NCBI GenBank assembly: GCA_947478465.1
Contig: CANJWH010000004.1
Coordinates: forward strand, 35,102-99,101
Direction: 5' to 3'
DNA: 64,000 bases
Origin: Bacteroidota bacterium
GTDB lineage: Bacteria > Bacteroidota > Bacteroidia > SXHM01
A program made the position numbers and the translations under genes. Below, in pieces: positions 30,815 through 39,874 of the stretch. The notes beneath the pieces are model-generated. The model made no database searches. It saw only the letters and a list, made by a program, of their open reading frames with translations, and was not told where the DNA came from. Numbering within the stretch: the stretch's first letter is position 1; each line of letters opens with the position of its first letter.

Positions 30815-32086
30815 ATGAATATACCAGAAACAAATCTTCCCCGTTTAGTAATTGTTGGCGGAGGCTTTGGTGGCCTTAGTTTAGCAAGCTCATTAAAAGG
30901 TTCTCCCATGCAGGTTGTGCTACTCGACAGAAATAATTATCATACGTTTCAGCCCTTACTTTATCAGGTTGCATCTTCAGGTCTTGAGCCAGATTCCATT
31001 GCATTTCCAATTCGCAAAATTTTTCGAAACCAGAATAATTTTGAATTCAGAATGACAGAAGTTCTGGAAATATTTTCTAAAAAGAATACAGTTCTTACCG
31101 GAATTGGCGAATTGAAGTACGATTATCTTGTACTGGCTACAGGCTCACAAACCGGTTTTTTCGGATTGAAAAGTGTGGAACAGAACAGCATGGCTATGAA
31201 GTCAATTCCTCAGGCGCTTGATTTGCGTAGTTTGATTTTACAAAATTTTGAAAAGGCAATGCTTTCCACCAATGGAGCAGAAATTGAAAAACTTTTGAAT
31301 TTTGTTGTAGTTGGAGGTGGACCTACAGGAGTTGAACTGGCGGGTTCACTTGCAGAAATGAAAACACATGTGCTTCCTTCTGATTATCCAGGTTTGGATT
31401 CAAGTCAAATGCATATCCATTTATTGGAAGCTGGTCCGCGATTGTTACCGGCACTTTCAGAAATATCTTCATCGCATACATTGGATTTTCTTTCAGATTT
31501 AGGAGTTAAAACTTTTTTGAATACAGCAGTTCAGGATTATGATGGTGAAACAGTAAAAACAAACACCGGTGCTGATTTAATTTCGTCAACAGTTATATGG
31601 GCAGCAGGGGTTGAAGGTGCTTCAGTAAAAGGAATTGAAGGTGAAGCGTTGCTTAGAAATAAAAGATTAACAGTAGATGAATTTAATCGAGTGCAAGGAT
31701 TTGATAATATTTTTGCAATTGGCGATGTTGCAAATATGACCAATGACAAAAGGTTTCCAAAAGGTCATCCTATGGTCGCGCAACCAGCTATTCAGCAGGG
31801 AGTATTATTGGCAAAAAATCTGAAAAATATATTGACAAATAAACCGCTGAAGCCTTTTAAATATAAAGATCTTGGTTCGATGGCAACCATAGGAAGAAAT
31901 AAAGCAGTTGTAGAACTTCCCTTTATGAAAATGAATGGATTTTTTGCATGGCTGGTTTGGATGTTCGTTCACCTTATGGCATTGGTTGGGTGGCGCAATC
32001 GTGCAGTAACACTGGTCAACTGGATGTGGAGCTATTTTAATTACGATCGAGGTGTCAGGTTGATAATAAGACCGTTTAAGAAATGA
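30815..32086 (+). CDS. NAD(P)/FAD-dependent oxidoreductase, type II NADH dehydrogenase-like
   Basis: Start re-assigned to 30815; VIVGGGFGGLSLASSL, FVVVGGGPTGVELAGSLAEM, FAIGDVANM; TATCTTTG -7 element at 30799-30806. Confidence 0.92.
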   Translation: MNIPETNLPRLVIVGGGFGGLSLASSLKGSPMQVVLLDRNNYHTFQPLLYQVASSGLEPDSIAFPIRKIFRNQNNFEFRMTEVLEIFSKKNTVLTGIGELKYDYLVLATGSQTGFFGLKSVEQNSMAMKSIPQALDLRSLILQNFEKAMLSTNGAEIEKLLNFVVVGGGPTGVELAGSLAEMKTHVLPSDYPGLDSSQMHIHLLEAGPRLLPALSEISSSHTLDFLSDLGVKTFLNTAVQDYDGETVKTNTGADLISSTVIWAAGVEGASVKGIEGEALLRNKRLTVDEFNRVQGFDNIFAIGDVANMTNDKRFPKGHPMVAQPAIQQGVLLAKNLKNILTNKPLKPFKYKDLGSMATIGRNKAVVELPFMKMNGFFAWLVWMFVHLMALVGWRNRAVTLVNWMWSYFNYDRGVRLIIRPFKK

Positions 32087-33345
32087 GTATTTCAGAAAAA
32101 GATTTAAATTTTATCTGGCATCCTTACACACAAATGAAGGATGCATTGCCAAATATTGTGATTGAAAGAGGTGAAGGTGCTTATCTTTTTGATGAAAATG
32201 GAAACAGATACATTGATGCAGTTTCATCGTGGTGGGTTAATCTTCACGGACATGCACACCCTTATTTAAGAGATGCAATTAATAAGCAATTTAAAAATAT
32301 TGAACATGTTATTTTTGCTGGATTTACACATGCAGCTGCCGTTAATCTTGGCGAGAAGTTATTAGCTCATTTGCCTAAAAATCAGAGTAAGATTTTTTAT
32401 TCAGATGATGGCTCAACAGCTGTTGAAGTTGCGCTCAAAATGGCTTTGCAATATTGGTACAATAGAAGCGAAAAAAGAACCAAATTAGTAGCATTAGAAG
32501 GGGCATATCACGGAGATACTTTTGGCGCCATGAGCGCAAGTGCCCGCAGTGCATTTACTTCGCCTTTTCAATCGTTTTTATTTGAGGTTGATTTTGTGGA
32601 TTTTCCATCTGCCGAAAGCAAAACACTTACTCAGTTAGAAAATCTGTTTGCAAAAGGAGATGTGGCTGCTTTCATTTTTGAGCCACTCTTACAAGGAACG
32701 GCAGGCATGAAAATGTATTCACCTGAATTGCTGGAAAAAATGCTTTCACTCTGTAAAAAATACAATGTAATTTCAATTGCAGATGAAGTTTTCACAGGTT
32801 TTTATCGTACCGGAAAATTCTTTGCATGTGATTATCAAAACGAACAACCGGATATTTTTTGTTTGTCAAAAGGCCTGACAGGAGGCTCAATGCCATTAGG
32901 TGTTACATCCTGTTCTGAAAATATTTATGAAGCTTTTTTATCTGATAGTTCAGATAAATTGAAAACATTTTTTCACGGACATTCTTATACTGCAAATCCA
33001 CTTGCCTGTGCAGTTTCCTTTGCAAGTGCTGAATTGCTGGAAAGAGAAGAAACTCAAAAAGCTATTCTAAGGATTTCTCAAAGGCATATAACTTTTGCAA
33101 AAGAAATTAGAAGTAATAAAAGATTAAAAGATGTTCGTCATTTAGGGACTATTCTTGCTATGGAATTTGAAGGTGAAGATGGTTACTTCAGTAAAATGAG
33201 AAACGAGTTGTATCAGTTTTTTATTTCAAAAGGTATTCTCATTCGTCCGCTTGGAAATGTTATTTATCTTGTGCCACCGTATTGCATTAGTGATGAAGAT
33301 CTGGATTACATTTATTTTGCAATAATTGAGTTTTTAGAGAAATGA
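32083..33345 (+). CDS. bioA: Adenosylmethionine--8-amino-7-oxononanoate transaminase
   Basis: IWHPYTQMKD, DAVSSWWVNLHGHAHP, FYSDDGSTAVEVALKMA, LSKGLTGGSMPLGVT. Confidence 0.95.
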   Translation: MSISEKDLNFIWHPYTQMKDALPNIVIERGEGAYLFDENGNRYIDAVSSWWVNLHGHAHPYLRDAINKQFKNIEHVIFAGFTHAAAVNLGEKLLAHLPKNQSKIFYSDDGSTAVEVALKMALQYWYNRSEKRTKLVALEGAYHGDTFGAMSASARSAFTSPFQSFLFEVDFVDFPSAESKTLTQLENLFAKGDVAAFIFEPLLQGTAGMKMYSPELLEKMLSLCKKYNVISIADEVFTGFYRTGKFFACDYQNEQPDIFCLSKGLTGGSMPLGVTSCSENIYEAFLSDSSDKLKTFFHGHSYTANPLACAVSFASAELLEREETQKAILRISQRHITFAKEIRSNKRLKDVRHLGTILAMEFEGEDGYFSKMRNELYQFFISKGILIRPLGNVIYLVPPYCISDEDLDYIYFAIIEFLEK

Positions 33346-33785
33346 AATCAATTTTTGAAAAAGAAGTACAGGAAGAAGTATTGCGCAGGGCAAAAACATT
33401 GAAGCCTTATTCTGTTCGTCAATGGGGGAAAATGAGTGTTGAACAAATGCTGTGGCATCTGAGCGCACAATTGCGTATGGGTCTGGGTGATATTCAAGTG
33501 AAACCTTGGTTCAATAAGATTGTCAGCCGCATTGCCGTTTTGACGTTCGGAATAAGAATTCCGTGGTCGAATAATTTAATGACTGCTAAAGAAATGAAGA
33601 ATGATAACCCTGCTTCATTTCAGGTTGAGCTAGATAATTTCCTGATTACGTTTGATCGATTTATTGCAAAGTCTGAAAGCCATAAATTTTCACCACATTC
33701 TATCTTCGGTGAAATGAGTCGTGAGGAATGGGGCAAAATTGCTTACAAGCATATTGACCACCATTTCCGCCAGTTCGGGGCTTAA
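33342..33785 (+). CDS. DUF1569 / DinB-like protein
   Basis: QWGKMSVEQMLWHLSAQLRMGLG ... GEMSREEWGKIAYKHIDHHFRQFG. Confidence 0.8.
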   Translation: MKSIFEKEVQEEVLRRAKTLKPYSVRQWGKMSVEQMLWHLSAQLRMGLGDIQVKPWFNKIVSRIAVLTFGIRIPWSNNLMTAKEMKNDNPASFQVELDNFLITFDRFIAKSESHKFSPHSIFGEMSREEWGKIAYKHIDHHFRQFGA

Positions 33786-34363
33786 CCACCGGTTCCTGTT
33801 CCTAATCTTTTGCCTATCACATTTTCAATTCTTTCAAGAAGCTGAAACGGTGAATGAGTTCGCCAATCCATAAAGTTAAACTCACCGCCAAATGTGATAT
33901 AGTAATCAATATTTGCCTGCGACATTTCTTTTAAAACGTGTTCCCTGAAATTGATTCCAACTATCCAGCCTTCTTCCACATCATCAAACCACTCTTCGTA
34001 ATATGAATCATCTGAAGAATGAAAGTTCAACACGTTTTCACCAACCAGAATAAATTTACTGATTCCATGTCTGATTAATTCATCCACAATATCACGTTTC
34101 AGAATCATGATGTCGTTATTGATGGCATCGTTCCACTCACCAATCAGTTCAATAATTGCAAAACCTGATTCATAATCAGCAAATATAATTTTGATAAAAA
34201 GTGTGGGCGAACCCATAAAATCCCATTGCGGGTGGATGTAATAATTGTAAATGGTATGCGTGTATTCAAATTCGCTGTACTCTCTTTCATAAAAAGGAGA
34301 GCGAACATCTTCTTCTGAGATATACAGCTCGCGCCAATTGTAGAATGGTTCTATGTCCTGCAT
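33782..34363 (-). CDS. Conserved hypothetical protein
   Basis: 193 aa; coding overlap with murQ start suggests translational coupling; no confident domain. Confidence 0.75.
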   Translation of the reverse strand: MQDIEPFYNWRELYISEEDVRSPFYEREYSEFEYTHTIYNYYIHPQWDFMGSPTLFIKIIFADYESGFAIIELIGEWNDAINNDIMILKRDIVDELIRHGISKFILVGENVLNFHSSDDSYYEEWFDDVEEGWIVGINFREHVLKEMSQANIDYYITFGGEFNFMDWRTHSPFQLLERIENVIGKRLGTGTGG

Positions 34364-35169
34364 TATTTTCCTCCTTCAACAGCTTTTCTTACACTGCCAT
34401 ATTTTTTCAACAACTCATTAGCAGTTTCGTAATCTGTTTTTAATTCTTCCATAACCATTTTTGTTCCGCGGTCAATCAGTTTGTTGTTGCTCAGTTGCAT
34501 ATCCACCATTCGGTTGCCTCTCACTCTTCCTAGTTTTATCATCACCGTTGTAGAAATCATATTCAGTGCTAATTTCTGTGCTGTTCCTGATTTCATTCGC
34601 GTGCTACCTGTTACAAACTCAGGACCAACTATAACTTCAACCGGAAACTTTGCAGCCAGTGCAACAGGGCTTCCGGGATTACAGGTGATGCTGCCTGTTT
34701 TAATTCCTTCTTCGTTACATTTCATCAAAGCACCAAGCACATATGGTGCAGTTCCCGAAGCTGTAATTCCAATTACTGTATCGTTAGCGTTTATGAGATG
34801 TTCCTGCAAATCTTTCCAGCCTTGTTGTTCATCATCCTCTGCAAATTCCACAGCTTTGCGAATGGCTTTGTCGCCTCCTGCAATAATTCCAATTACAAGA
34901 CCATGCTCCACTCCGTAAGTTGGAGGACATTCCGATGCATCTACAATTCCCAACCTGCCGCTGGTTCCTGCTCCAAGATAAAATAACCTGCCACCATTTT
35001 TCATTTTTTCTGCAACAACTGCCACTAATTTTTCAATTTGTGGAATAGCTTTCTCTACTGCTAAAGCAACTGTCTTATCCTCGTTATTAATGCCTGCAAG
35101 CAGTTCAGCCACTGACATTTTTTCAAGATGATTGTAATTGGATTCGGATTCGGTGATTCTGTTGTGCAT
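34363..35169 (-). CDS. murQ: N-acetylmuramic acid 6-phosphate etherase
   Basis: GRLFYLGAGTSGRLGIVDASECPPTYG; GITASGTAPYVLGAL; STRMKSGTAQKLALNMISTTVMIKLGRV. Confidence 0.97.
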   Translation of the reverse strand: MHNRITESESNYNHLEKMSVAELLAGINNEDKTVALAVEKAIPQIEKLVAVVAEKMKNGGRLFYLGAGTSGRLGIVDASECPPTYGVEHGLVIGIIAGGDKAIRKAVEFAEDDEQQGWKDLQEHLINANDTVIGITASGTAPYVLGALMKCNEEGIKTGSITCNPGSPVALAAKFPVEVIVGPEFVTGSTRMKSGTAQKLALNMISTTVMIKLGRVRGNRMVDMQLSNNKLIDRGTKMVMEELKTDYETANELLKKYGSVRKAVEGGK

Positions 35170-35255
35170 AATGCAAAGATAAGAAAGACACTAATTATTG
35201 TTTGTTGATATTTTAATTTTGTTTTGGCAATTTAATTGTTTTTTTTGGGTAGCGG

Positions 35256-35284
35256 TTTGGAGGGGGAAGGAATTGGTATCTTTG
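35256..35284 (+). promoter_or_regulatory. Bacteroidota sigma-A-type promoter: TTTG-N17-TATCTTTG
   Basis: tttg at 35256-35259 and TATCTTTG at 35277-35284, shortly upstream of the 35303 TTG start. Confidence 0.55.
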
Positions 35285-35302
35285 GAGTAGAAATCAATTA
35301 TT

Positions 35303-36835
35303 TTGAAAAATAATATTCCATACTTTTTACTGCTCTTTTTTTTGGTGCTGAATCTTAGCGTAAACTCACAACAGCTTACATTCTCTAAAGTCATTCAAGA
35401 AACACATGTAAATGTAGGTATTCAAACTTTTGATAATTGTTATATGCTTGCATGTGAAGATGGAAATACAATAAAAATAGATTCAGTAGGCAATGTAGTA
35501 TGGATTAAGAGGTTCAGCACAGACAATGCCCTATCTGCATTATTATTATACGGATTGATTACTTCCATTGATTCATCATATGTGATTACAGGGGCTGCAA
35601 CCAATACTATTACAGGAAATACCGATGCACTTTGCATGAAATTGAATGCAGAGGGAGATACACTCTGGACAAAAACAATCAGCTACAACAGTAGTTCTCT
35701 TGAGTCGCTCTCTGTCCAACAAACCAATGATTCTGGTTTTGTAATGACGGGGCAGTTTGCATCTGAAGTAGTTCCCAATTATGGAGTTTTTGTTACAAAA
35801 ATTGGATCTACTGGTAATCTTGAATGGAATTATTTTTATTAAGAGGCAAATAATAGCCATTTTTCTTTTTCCATAAAACAAACTTCTGACAGCGGATATG
35901 TGCTTACTGGCTATTTTGAAAACTATCCGCCATTTGAGCCCAATGCATTTCTTATCAAACTATCATCTTCGGGTTCGTTTCAATGGGCGAAGAAATATAA
36001 TTTTTCTTCACCTGTTGTTTGCTTTGGAAATGATATTGAAATAATGGATAACGGATTTTTATGTTATTTAAACATGGGAAGCAATATTGCTTTGATGAAA
36101 ACAGATTTCTCTGGAAATATTATATGGAGTAAGATATATGAACCTTTATCTTCTTCAAACCAGACACTAAATATCTCAAAACCTAAACTACACAAAACTT
36201 ATGATAACAATTATGTTTTTGCAAACGGGACGGATTTTAGCGGTGGCCTTACAAAAGTTGATACAGCAGGTAATATTATTTGGTCAAAGGAATTGTTGCT
36301 TACTGCTATGGATGTGGTAGTCACAAAAGATACGGGATTTCTGATTGTTGGAAATGGTCCCTGGATATCACAAGGCGGAGGTTTTTTAGAAATTGGATTA
36401 ATAAAAACCGATTCGCTTGGCAATGGATCGCAATGTACTACTGAAAGATTAGTGCAAATAAATAATGAGCCATTAATCGCTGCAGAGGCTAGTTTCACAA
36501 GAATAAGTGGAGGAGTTATAACCACTATTCACCCTTTTATCAACCCTATTTCTATGATGAACTTTTCTGGATGTATAGATATTGCATTAAGTACTGGCGA
36601 AAAATTATCTGAAACTGAATTAAGCCTTTACCCCAACCCCGTCAGAGATTACCTAACCATCCAAGGCGCAACTCCTGCCTACCTAAAACTTTGCAACACT
36701 CTCGGTCAAACAGTAGCAGAAGCAACTAACACCAACCAAGTAAATATTAGCGTAATTGAAAGCGGCATGTATGTTTTGCAGTTGTATGATAAAAAAGGTG
36801 AACTGTTAAAAACAGAGAAGGTTGTAAAGCAGTAG
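35303..36835 (+). pseudogene. T9SS-sorted repeat protein interrupted by an in-frame TAA (ORFs 35303-35842 and 35900-36835 in the same frame)
   Basis: ...GSTGNLEWNYFY*EANNSHFSFSIKQTSDSGYVLTGYFENYPP...; second half ends in a T9SS CTD (LYPNPVRDYLTIQG...ESGMYVLQLYDKKGELLKTEKVVKQ). Confidence 0.8.
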
Positions 36836-36919
36836 CTTTTCTTCTGTCAGTTTTTTGTTGATAAAAATTATCAGTCTGTTTTAAGTGGCTGTATATCTTT
36901 ATTCCCTTAAAATATAAAT

Positions 36920-37570
36920 ATGAAATTCTTTATAGATACAGCAAATCTCGCACAAATCAAGGAAGCACAGGAACTCGGAGTCCTTGACGGAGTAACCACC
37001 AACCCTTCGCTGATGGCGAAGGAAGGCATAAAAGATCAAGATAAAATCATTCAACATTATATTGACATCTGCAACATTGTGGATGGTGATGTAAGCGCTG
37101 AAGTTATTTCTACCGACTTTAAAGGAATTGTAGAAGAAGGCGAGAAGTTAGCTGCTTTGCATCCGCAGATTGTGGTGAAAGTGCCGATGATTAAAGATGG
37201 TGTGAAAGCGTTGAAATATTTTTCATCAAAAGGAATAAGAACCAATTGCACCCTGATATTCTCAGCAGGACAAGCTCTGCTGGCTGCAAAAGCAGGAGCC
37301 ACCTATTGCTCACCTTTCATCGGCAGATTGGATGATGTAAGTCAGGACGGACTTGAGCTCATTGCACAAATGCGTTTGATATATGATAACTATGGTTACG
37401 AGACACAGATTTTAGCTGCTTCCGTTCGTCATCCTATTCATATTATTAAATGTGCTGAAATTGGCGCTGATGTGGCAACCTGCCCCTTGAGTGCAATTAC
37501 AGCATTATTAAATCATCCGCTGACTGATATTGGCCTGGCAAAATTTTTAGCAGATGCAGGTAAAAAATAA
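36920..37570 (+). CDS. fsa: Fructose-6-phosphate aldolase / TalC-type transaldolase
   Basis: [84 protein letters not shown]. Confidence 0.96.
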   Translation: MKFFIDTANLAQIKEAQELGVLDGVTTNPSLMAKEGIKDQDKIIQHYIDICNIVDGDVSAEVISTDFKGIVEEGEKLAALHPQIVVKVPMIKDGVKALKYFSSKGIRTNCTLIFSAGQALLAAKAGATYCSPFIGRLDDVSQDGLELIAQMRLIYDNYGYETQILAASVRHPIHIIKCAEIGADVATCPLSAITALLNHPLTDIGLAKFLADAGKK

Positions 37571-37577
37571 ATAGCGA

Positions 37578-38198
37578 ATGATACTGAAGATACACCCTCA
37601 AAATCCCGAACAACGCAAAATTGATCAGGTTATTGACTGCCTGCGTGATGGAGGTGTAATCATTTATCCTACTGATACTGTTTATGGAATAGGCTGCGAT
37701 ATCTACAACCAGAAAGCTGTGGAGCGCATTTGTCGTATAAGAAATATTGACAGAAAAAAAGCTAATTTCTCTTTCATCTGTTACGACCTTAGTCATCTTT
37801 CCGACTTTGCTCGTAATGTGGATACTGCAACTTACAAACTGATGAAGAAAGCTTTTCCAGGTCCGTTTACGTTTGTTTTGCAGGCAAAAAATGCAGTGCC
37901 AGATTTATTTAAAAGCAAAAAGAAAACAGTAGGAATAAGAATTCCGGACAATAACATTGCCCGTGAAATTGTTAACCGTTTAGGCAATCCTCTAATGTCG
38001 GCTTCGGTTCATGACGAGGACGAAGTGATTGAATACACTACCAATCCTGAACTTATTCACGAGAAGTATGAAGATTTGGTGGACATGGTGATTGACGGTG
38101 GTTTTGGTGATAACCATGTTTCAACCGTTATTGATTGTTCTAACGGAAGTGCAGAAATTCTGCGGCAGGGAAAAGGAATTCTTGAAGACCTGTATTAA
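37578..38198 (+). CDS. L-threonylcarbamoyladenylate synthase (Sua5/YciO/YrdC)
   Basis: GGVIIYPTDTVYGIGCDIYNQKAVERICRIR; PGPFTFVLQAKNAVP; VGIRIPDN; STVIDCS. Confidence 0.94.
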   Translation: MILKIHPQNPEQRKIDQVIDCLRDGGVIIYPTDTVYGIGCDIYNQKAVERICRIRNIDRKKANFSFICYDLSHLSDFARNVDTATYKLMKKAFPGPFTFVLQAKNAVPDLFKSKKKTVGIRIPDNNIAREIVNRLGNPLMSASVHDEDEVIEYTTNPELIHEKYEDLVDMVIDGGFGDNHVSTVIDCSNGSAEILRQGKGILEDLY

Positions 38199-38722
38199 TT
38201 GAAGCGGAAACCGTTCAGAAATAATTCCTGAACATTAATATTCGTTTCCTTACCAGCAATATAAAGAAATGCAAGAGATTTTGTGTCAGCCCAGCCTTTT
38301 ATTTTGTATTCAAACCCGGTAGCATCTTCCCAGTAATCAATTACTCCAACTGCATTTGGATTTGATTCTAATGTATGACCTTTCCCGTAACCAGCTGTAG
38401 AAGTAATCATAAACTGTTCCTGTAGAAAATCGATATAACTAATCAGCAATTCTTCCATATCTTCTTTGCTGCTTCCATCCATGCTTCCCGGTAGAAAATC
38501 TACTACGATTATTCCATAGAAACTACTGTCATACTCTACTTCTGCTGTGTAAACATCAGCACCATCTTCCGATTTTGATGGTTCAAATTCCCCTGGATCA
38601 ACAGGGAAGTATGCAAAGTGTCCGGTTTGATTTATGGGGTATTTAGTAAAGCGTGGAACCTGAGCTGATACAGTTGTAATAAATACAACAAGAAACGAAA
38701 TTAGAATTGTTGTTTTTTTCAT
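38195..38722 (-). CDS. Secreted hypothetical protein
   Basis: 175 aa, signal peptide MKKTTILISFLVVFITTVSAQ. Confidence 0.75.
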   Translation of the reverse strand: MKKTTILISFLVVFITTVSAQVPRFTKYPINQTGHFAYFPVDPGEFEPSKSEDGADVYTAEVEYDSSFYGIIVVDFLPGSMDGSSKEDMEELLISYIDFLQEQFMITSTAGYGKGHTLESNPNAVGVIDYWEDATGFEYKIKGWADTKSLAFLYIAGKETNINVQELFLNGFRFN

Positions 38723-38736
38723 AGTGTAATTAAAAA

Positions 38737-39789
38737 TTAGTTACCTCTTGGCGAAACTCTTTTTGGCTGTACAGGATCAGTTTCAAACCAGGACAACGGT
38801 TTTAATAATGGGTCGAAAGAAAAGTATTGAATTAAGGCTAAATCTGCTTCAGCATTAATTTTTGCATACATACGGTCAGGGTCATAGTCAATAGGATTTC
38901 CTTTTAAGTCAACTGCACCCGGTTTTGCTTTAATTGCATATGCAGTAACTGTAGTTGTCTTGCCGGTAATTGTTGTCAGTGCAATAGTGAAAAATTTTGG
39001 CGAAGCAAGAATTGAATCTCGTGTTTCATCTTTCAGTTTTTCAAATGCTTCAAAGTGGATGTTACTGTAATTCACTAAATATTCTTTCACAGATATGCTG
39101 TCAAAGTTAGCAAGTGGTGCATTGAATTTAAGTGATTTTATAACTATTTGTCCGTTTTCACTTCTGCTGATTTCAAATGAATCTTCCGGTTTTTCAAAGT
39201 ATTCAACTTTCACAGAACTGATTTCGGTGAAAGGGCTTTTGAAAATAGCGGAACTCCGCCATTTATAATCCAGCACAATGTAACGTGTTGTCAGGTATCC
39301 GAAAAATCCGGGAATATGAGTGATATACGGGTCAGAGAAATCTCCATCATTTTCCAATGCCATGTAAGTTCCCGAATTATCAGGTGTTGGACCGCCCACA
39401 TAATAAACCTTGTCAGGTTCATCATCATTGGTATAAATCTCAACTTTAATTCCCCGTGAAGCAAGATCTTTCAGAATATTTTCCCGAGCCCCAATCCCTA
39501 TCGGAGCTTTCATTTCCACTTTTTTTATTGTGGTAAGTAAAGTGTTTATTGCATCTTGTCGTGCAGGAAAATTCCCGTTTACATTCCATTCGCCAGCACC
39601 TACTCTGTTTAGTGTTACAGAATACCCCCTTTTATCCGCAAGAAATAGTTTGGTTATGGAGGCAGTATCTTCTACAGCAAAACTTGTTTTTTCAACACTC
39701 AACGTTGAGTTGTTTTTGTTAATGACTAAATAAACAGCCAGTGTTGTCAACAGAAGGGCTATGATGATGAAGGCTTTGTTTTTTTTCAT
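38737..39789 (-). CDS. DUF4340 domain-containing protein
   Basis: N-terminal TM anchor; SITKLFLADKRGYSVTLNRVGAGEWNVNGNFPARQDAINTLLTTIKKVEMKAPI pattern; downstream of gldFG. Confidence 0.85.
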   Translation of the reverse strand: MKKNKAFIIIALLLTTLAVYLVINKNNSTLSVEKTSFAVEDTASITKLFLADKRGYSVTLNRVGAGEWNVNGNFPARQDAINTLLTTIKKVEMKAPIGIGARENILKDLASRGIKVEIYTNDDEPDKVYYVGGPTPDNSGTYMALENDGDFSDPYITHIPGFFGYLTTRYIVLDYKWRSSAIFKSPFTEISSVKVEYFEKPEDSFEISRSENGQIVIKSLKFNAPLANFDSISVKEYLVNYSNIHFEAFEKLKDETRDSILASPKFFTIALTTITGKTTTVTAYAIKAKPGAVDLKGNPIDYDPDRMYAKINAEADLALIQYFSFDPLLKPLSWFETDPVQPKRVSPRGN

Positions 39790-39805
39790 GATTCTATTTT
39801 AGTTT

Positions 39806-39866
39806 CGTCATGCTGAACTTGTTTCAGCATCTTTTTTCAAGACCCTGAAACAAGTTCAGAGTGACG
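39806..39866. repeat. Dispersed imperfect palindrome, copy 3
   Basis: cgtcatgctgaacttgtttcagcatcttttttcaagaccctgaaacaagttcagagtgacg. Confidence 0.8.
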
Positions 39867-39874
39867 TTTCACTT

